Source: Torreya grandis (Eukaryota > Streptophyta > Pinopsida > Cupressales > Taxaceae). Taken from it: a DNA stretch of 64,000 nucleotides. The stretch spans positions 747,001-811,000 of the forward strand of contig JARHVA010001190.1 in NCBI GenBank assembly GCA_037957365.1, read 5' to 3'. The notes under the pieces were generated by a model. That model was not told the DNA's origin and made no database searches. It saw nothing but the letters and a program-made list of their open reading frames with translations. Positions 58,467-64,000 of the stretch are shown piece by piece; within the stretch, counting starts at the first letter, position 1, and each line of letters begins with the position of its first letter. The translations under genes were made by a program, and so were the position numbers.

Positions 58467-58877
58467 CACACTATATCACAATGGGAAATATATAAACATA
58501 AAATATGAATAAATATAATAAACTAAAGGGGTAAAAAGGGAAACAAATGTTTTCAAACCATGTAAAATATATGTACTAAATTAAAACAAATAAAAAATCA
58601 TACTATATCATGTTGGGAAGTATGAAATTTTTTAATAAAATAGAAGACGCATGAAAAAATAATGGAATAAAAAATAAAATAATTAAGTCAATCAATCATA
58701 CTAAACCAAGTTGGGAAGTATGACAAAAAAATGTAAGTGGAAATAAAATTAATCACACTAATTCAAGTTGGGAAGTATGATTTTTTTATATATAATGGTT
58801 GTAAACATACAAATAAGAAGATAAAAATGGACTTATAAAGTAAGCATAAAACATACTAAATCAAGATGGGAAGTATG
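58467..58877. repeat. Five iterated 26-nt hairpin motifs
   Basis: Copies at 58467, 58599, 58697, 58754 and 58852, each exactly 26 nt. Consensus: CATACTA, then A/T-rich bases, then CAAGTTGGGAAGTATG. The ends CATACT and AGTATG are reverse complements, so each can form a 6-bp stem. The first copy is the most degraded; the fourth has one stem change (CACACT). Spacers are 31-106 nt and AT-rich, without similarity to each other that I can see. Function unknown. Confidence 0.75.
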
Positions 58878-58982
58878 CCAATTACATGTAACTCATAATA
58901 AAACACTACTTATCTCAAATTTGAAGCATGTAATTTCATTGTGAATTGGTTATAGTAATAATTAGGTGTTGAAATGTTTTTT

Positions 58983-59252
58983 GAGGAGGGCCTAGTCCTA
59001 TCTATGGTCTTACACTATAACTCACAAAGGGAACACCAATGAGGTGGAAAGAATTATGGGAATTAAAAATATGTTTGTAATGTTATAATTTATGAGGAGG
59101 GCTTGGTCCTATCCATGGTCTTACACTAAAAATAATAAAGAGAACACCAATGAGGTGAATGGTAATAAGGAAATGTTTTATTTTGGTAATTTGTGAGGAG
59201 AGCCTAGTCTTATCCCTGGTCTTATACTACAACTCACAAAGGGAAACCTTAG
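58983..59252 (+). repeat. Three-copy tandem repeat, period about 100-110 bp
   Basis: Units start at 58983, 59094 and 59195. The conserved half reads GAGGAGGGCCTAGTCC, TATC-ATGGTCTTACACTA, CTCACAAAGGGAACACC. The other half is variable and A/T-rich. A weak fourth remnant (CTCAAAGGGAAATATTAGG) lies at 59283. Noncoding. Confidence 0.8.
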
Positions 59253-60500
59253 TGGAAATGATCAGTTAACAAATTAATATTTCTCAAAGGGAAATATTAG
59301 GATTGTTTTAATGAAAGAGTGAATGTATAAGGCATAACATATGCATCTATGAGAAGACCTTAGGAAACATGAGTCATACTAGGTACATAGGAGAGACACT
59401 AAGAGTCTAATGACCATCAAAATACAAAGGATATCTACTCATAATAAGCACAAAGCCGTATAGGCAAATAGGTGAGATACTGAGATAAAATCATATTGAT
59501 TATATGAATAAGAAAATTAAAATGGACATACCTTCTCGCAACATGTTTCACATTCCTTAGGACCTCTGACAAAGCCATTAGTCTACAGTGAAGATTGGGT
59601 ACTCATGTGATAAAGTATATAACACTTAAATATTTTTTATTCTCCTATCCCAATATACTAGCCTACCTCACCCCAATATACCTTGACTCTATCATGAGGC
59701 TAAATGTGGAGTTTGAGATTTGATTAAGAATAGTAAATGTGTTATGAATCATGTATTTTAGTGTGATTAGACTTTTGAATTTGTATGTTGCCTTTTGAAT
59801 CAAATTTTGTTTAAATGATTTGGTTTTTAACTTTTTGATGGATTTTATTATTCTTCCTCCATACATATTTATAATAACCAACATGAGTGAGTTAAATAAT
59901 ACACATGAATGAGCTTTAGACTTTGGTTTAAATAAATCTAAGTATCCAAATATATGACTAAATAAACACTTAGGCTTACCCATGAACCAGTTATGTAATC
60001 TCAAGGTTCAACTATATGTATGCTTAGTATGTGAAAGGAAGATAAAGGAATAAGGGGAGATAAAAAGTAGATCATTAAATAGGAGTACAATGAGACATCT
60101 TGTTTACAAACTAATCATATGGTTAACAAATATTACTAAGGGAATCAAGATTTATATAACCAATTCACAATAGTAATTATCTAATTTTTAAGTGAGATAA
60201 GATAGCAAACAATAATTATAAAAGAAAAAGAATCCATGAAAGAAGTGAACTCATAAACATAAGTGTGGAATCATTAAAATAATGAGAATAATCCATAATA
60301 AAATAGGAAAGTAAATGAAACCATATAAAACACATAAATCATAATATAATGATCCATGTAAAATAAATAGGTGAAATTAAATTTGACACAGTCAAGTGTA
60401 TAATGTATATAAAAATAGATCACAAATCCAATCCAAAAATCATAATGTAGAATAATATGAAAAAACACCATGCCATGTTCACAAATACTAATAAATTTGA

Positions 60501-61741
60501 CCATAAATACTACCCATGACATCTTAAACATCTCTATGAAGCTGGATCCTAATGGTAGCTAGAGTCTCATCAATCTTCATGGAAATTTATACAAAGACTT
60601 CCTTCTAAATCTCCTCAACTAAAAATGTAGGTGTAGTTGAAGGATCATGCTCATGATGGATCTCATGCATAGGATACTCAAGGAGAGGAATAAATGTCTT
60701 AATTGGAATAGTATCTTCACGGTGAGAAGGAGGTGCCACTAGTGGAGGAGGAACCTTCTTGCATAGGCAACCTATGAAAGGGGGAATAGCTAGTGAAAGT
60801 GTCAACTATAGGTGATTATGAAGGTGCTATTAGAGACTATGACAATGATCAGTATGATGTGTACAACATTACCAAAGATATTATAACTCCCAATATTTAG
60901 GTATATATTATGGCAATATATTTTGTGGAGGTAGAGCTTTATTTTTGGGTTGAGCAATGACAAGATGCAATTTGTTAATATACTACCTAAGTTTCTAGTA
61001 ATGTGTGGAATATTGGTTATCTATCCCATGGAAACAATAGATGTGTTTTTTATTCGGATTTTGGGGTCTACTAACTAAATAGGTAGAAGGAGAAGTTAGG
61101 GAAGACTGATATAACTTGCAGTATTTGGTTCAATAATCGATAACTTTATGGATATCATAATAAGGTTGATCATCCCATTGGGAAGACATGGAATCAAGAT
61201 ATGATAAAGGAATAATGCCATCACCAAGGTAATATAGTTTGGAATATAAATTATACTAGGTTCATCTAAAGGTAGAGTGGGAGTAGAAACCAGACTAGGT
61301 TTAGCTAAAGGTGAGGTTGGTCATGCATCAGGCTTAAGAATAGTAGAATCATCTTTGGGGGAAGCAAACTATAAGGATCCTGGTATCTATAAAATTAGTA
61401 AAGACCTATCATGACATGATCTATGAATATGCTTCTGAGGGGATTAACTATAATTAGAGGTATACCATGAGATCACTCCATTGCTAACCTATGAAAAATA
61501 AGAAGAAGACTAGTATTAGGTATCATAAAATAAGGAATATTAAAAGATGAATGAAAAGACTACAATAAAGAATTATAGTATTGAATAATTTTATTATTTA
61601 TAACTTGGACAAGCCCAACTAAAATGGGTCATCTAAAGAATAACCATTGTCATAGTTAGGTGTATGCAAGTCAATAGTACATGTAGGTATAACTTTGTCA
61701 TCAGAAGACACATGATAGATAGATAGAATGTCTAGTATTGG
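60501..61741 (-). pseudogene. Coding-like linker of the right-edge Tat element
   Basis: The minus-strand piece 60605-60805 contains KKVPPPLVAPPSHREDT and EYPMHEIHHEHDP, then after a stop a KIDETLATIRIQL block. This reads as the Pro/His-rich linker following a Tat-type protease. No RT, RNase H or integrase lies further left, so the element seems to lack pol or to have lost it. Confidence 0.45.
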
Positions 61742-62440
61742 TTAAGATAATAGGTATATCATCGATAGGTGGTTGACGGGATTGAGTTTATAAATATGGA
61801 AGAATTTGTGTGATGATATGAGGGGATAAATAAGAGGTTTGATCTTGAGGTTAATCTCATCTAGATCATCATCATCAAAATTTAGAATGTTAGGTGGAAT
61901 GCTCATGATTACTTTGGGGTAACCAGTATAACCTTGAGATGAATTGAGTATATAATTGAAGAGTTGAGATTCCCTAAATGGGATACTAGGTAAAGGTTCA
62001 AGGTTAAGAATTTTAAAGACACCACCTTCTTGAAATTGTTCAAAATTATAAAGGTTCATGTTTCCTTGAATATTGTAAATAGCTCCATTATGGGGGAATT
62101 TGATGTATTGAAATGCATATGAGGTAACCACTATAATGAAATAAGTCCAAGTTCTACAAAGAAAGATTTTATAAGAGAGGGGAAAGTTAAATATCATAAC
62201 TTTCATGCAGATGGTGATAGGAGGAATGGTGTGGGAAGTTAAACATAACCTAGAGGAGGCATTTTCCTTATATCGTATCCTCAACATGTATTACATGTGG
62301 AATTAAGGTTGAATTTAGAATATCCAAGTGTCTTAATGAAACCAAGGGAGGCAATGCATACACTAGAACCTTCATAAATTAATCATGCTTAAATTGGATA
62401 TCACCAATTTGGATGTTAATAAATAGAGAAGGATCACCCA
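61742..62440 (-). pseudogene. PR: Aspartic protease of the right-edge Tat element
   Basis: Near 62330-62375 the minus strand reads YEGSSVCIASLGFIKTLGY. This matches the Tat pattern D-N-G-S-S-L-N-x-x-P-L-x-x-x-K-x-L-G-Y with the catalytic Asp changed to Tyr. The open stretch 61742-62287 (181 codons) continues with FPLSYKIFLCRTWTYF (for Y-N-x-L-L-G-R-x-W-I-H), FQYIKFPHNGAIYNI (for H-x-x-L-K-F), then NLEPLPSIPFRESQLFN and an acidic FDDDDLDEINLKI tail. It is the longest open frame in the window, and inactive. Confidence 0.75.
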
Positions 62441-64000
62441 CATGAAGTATAATTTCATCAAGAATTATGGAAGCGATAGGAAACCTAATGGAAATAGAAG
62501 TATCCATTATTTCATCAACATACATAGACATCTCTTTATATTTTTAAATGATATTATCTTCAGATCTAGACAAGGTAGCTTCGTGCCCTATCAAAAGAGG
62601 ATGAGGGATGTGCATTTTAAACAACAGTTATATTAGATAGATTTAATGATGGGGGAAGTTCACATTAGTTTGAAGAAGGGTATTTGAGATTGGATATGCT
62701 AATTTTTTTCAATGGTATCCCATTCATCATAACCCATGGGAGGATTTTTAGATATATGTGATTAATTTTACAAGATCTCCTATGTAGGAGGATTGGAAGT
62801 GCAATTTAATTTGTGTTGATAGGGTGTAGTTGATTTGGGTCAATTACAAATGGGTTGATTTACTTTAGTTGGTGTGATGGTTGGTTGAGCTACTTATTAT
62901 GGTTGAGTTAAATAAATACTATTAGAAATTTGGGGAATATTATCTTAGTGTGTGAATGTTGGGGGAAGAGCAGAGATGGTATGATAGGTATAATCAAGTT
63001 AGGTTATTGAGAATGGTGTTTTGAAGGTTATAAGGTCCTCTTTCCTTAATTTCATGAGATGGGATGGGGAAGTGTCTTGAATGGCATGGAATGGTTGAGA
63101 GGTGTGATGCATGGGTGTTGGATTAGATTCAATAAAAACAACTACTCCTTACATGTTAGTCATATTAACCACATTTTCTTCATTAGTAGTAAGGTGTATA
63201 AGACTTTGAACATTATTTGTATAAAGAGTAGTCTTGTCGATGTTATCTTAGTAGTTGGGAAGAGGATATTTTTATATAGCAATATGAACATTAGCTTGAT
63301 TTAAATCTTGGTTTTTGTTTTGAATTTCATGGGATTTAAAAGCCATGCCCTATGTTTATTGAAATTTAAAAAAAAAAAGTGATTCATGATCAAAGTTTGG
63401 TCTAAGAAAAAAATCCATAGAAAGGTTACGTAATTATCTACAAGTCTCATGAGAGGGGCCTCAACTTGCATGAAACTAATAAAATTTGTTAGGATCATAC
63501 CATGATTTCATTAGATGAGTGGGGTCAATATCTTGTGGTAGAGTTCTTGGAAGATTCTTTTAAATCTTGACTAAGGATAATGGTTTATGGACATTGGTGT
63601 GGTCAGGTTAAAAAGATGTAGGAGTAGGAGTGTTGTTTAGAGGGGGAACATGATCCATAGTGTTATGTGAGACAATTGATTGAATGTCATGATGGTTTTT
63701 TTTTAATGAGTATATGAGTGCCTATTTTAGGTTGAGTTGTCTCAAATTTATGAATGAGGAAGTCTTTTCACTTAGCTTTGTCAAGGGTTTATTCTAAATT
63801 TCTTAGAGAGAAAGTACCAACTCGATATTATAAATTGGGGTAGAGAACATTAGTGAATATGTGGAAGAGGTTTTCATCTTCAATATTATGCTCATATTTT
63901 TTAGACAAGTTTTCCATGATTTGATGAAGGCTTGTGCCATTTCAGTTTCAAGTTGTTTACAATTTATAAAGGGATCTAAGTTGTTCTTGAAAAGATCACT
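62441..64000 (-). pseudogene. gag: Gag relic of the right-edge Tat element (partial, runs off the window)
   Basis: The minus strand from the window edge reads EMAQAFIKSWKTCLKKYEHN (63880-63950, in part), DENLFHIFTNVLYPNL and TFSLRNLEQTLDKAK (Gln codon now stop), the C-terminal half of a Tat gag-like domain. It is followed by a Pro/His/Thr-rich disordered region (63000-63700) and a degraded linker to the protease. The N-terminal half of gag, primer-binding site and 5' LTR lie beyond 64000. Several stops. Confidence 0.55.

Larger units (their letters stand above)
55237..60500 (-). repeat. Long noncoding, LTR-like stretch left of the right-edge Tat element
   Basis: Starts TGACCTATTAATC directly at the C/D divergence point, as an LTR inserted in repeat D would. 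No coding family on either strand in about 5 kb; open stretches are hydrophobic and T-rich only. It holds microsatellites at 57608 and 58207, the 26-nt hairpin series (58467-58877) and a 3-copy repeat (58983-59252). I infer the 3' LTR/UTR of the minus-strand element to its right. The other LTR is outside the window, so this is not proven. Confidence 0.4.

Noticed and set aside
60274..60531. Hydrophobic minus-strand frame of 85 codons
   Set aside because: AT-rich noncoding sequence; no start context, no homologue recognised, composition explains it.
1..64000. Search by eye for tRNA, rRNA, snoRNA, CRISPR-like arrays, telomeric or centromeric satellites and intact host genes
   Set aside because: None could be supported. 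The short-period arrays seen are microsatellites or retroelement UTR repeats.

Overview
The window is nuclear plant DNA with no intact host gene that I can recognise. It is AT-rich and poor in CG dinucleotides, and it consists almost wholly of old, nested retrotransposons. The families present are Tat/Ogre-type Ty3/gypsy with a second 'archaeal-type' RNase H (aRNH), Ty1/copia primed by initiator tRNA-Met, an L1-like LINE with a plant-type ORF1, and the plant mobile domain (PMD). These point to a land plant, probably a large-genome seed plant. Species cannot be told. Every long coding region is broken by stops and frameshifts, many of them TAG/TAA where the family has Gln, as expected from cytosine deamination.

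Layout. (1) 1-19641, continuing after 27112: a plus-strand Tat-lineage Ty3 element (Tat-1) with a 5' leader, Q-rich region, gag, protease, RT, RNase H, aRNH, integrase and a long 3' region holding degenerate tandem repeats. It is split at 5244/13415 by a minus-strand, gag-only copia element (5245-13414) with 2.36-kb LTRs and four zinc-knuckle sites in gag. (2) 19659-27094: a minus-strand, apparently full-length L1-like LINE inside the Tat-1 3' region, flanked by a 17-bp target duplication. (3) 27112-29437: T-rich and AT-rich filler plus a decayed minus-strand coiled-coil ORF. (4) 29438-41692 and 46804-55235: two direct repeats (C and D, about 8.3-8.4 kb once a later insertion in C is removed). 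They flank a plus-strand Ty3 pol (41693-45690) ordered protease-aRNH-RT-RNase H-integrase. Each repeat carries a sense ORF of about 1,060 codons of unknown function and, converging on it, an antisense PMD gene relic. Repeat C is interrupted by a pol-less copia element (34965-38884). (5) 55237-64000: a minus-strand Tat-type gag-protease fragment at the right edge, preceded on its left by a long noncoding, LTR-like stretch with microsatellites, iterated 26-nt hairpin motifs and a 3-copy tandem repeat.

Relative order of events: C and D arose as copies of one sequence, copia-2 then entered C only, and the right-edge element probably entered D. Tat-1 is older than the copia element and the LINE inside it. 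The most interesting region is the C/D repeat pair: a retroelement core bracketed by very long direct repeats that themselves carry a conserved unknown ORF and a captured plant-mobile-domain gene.
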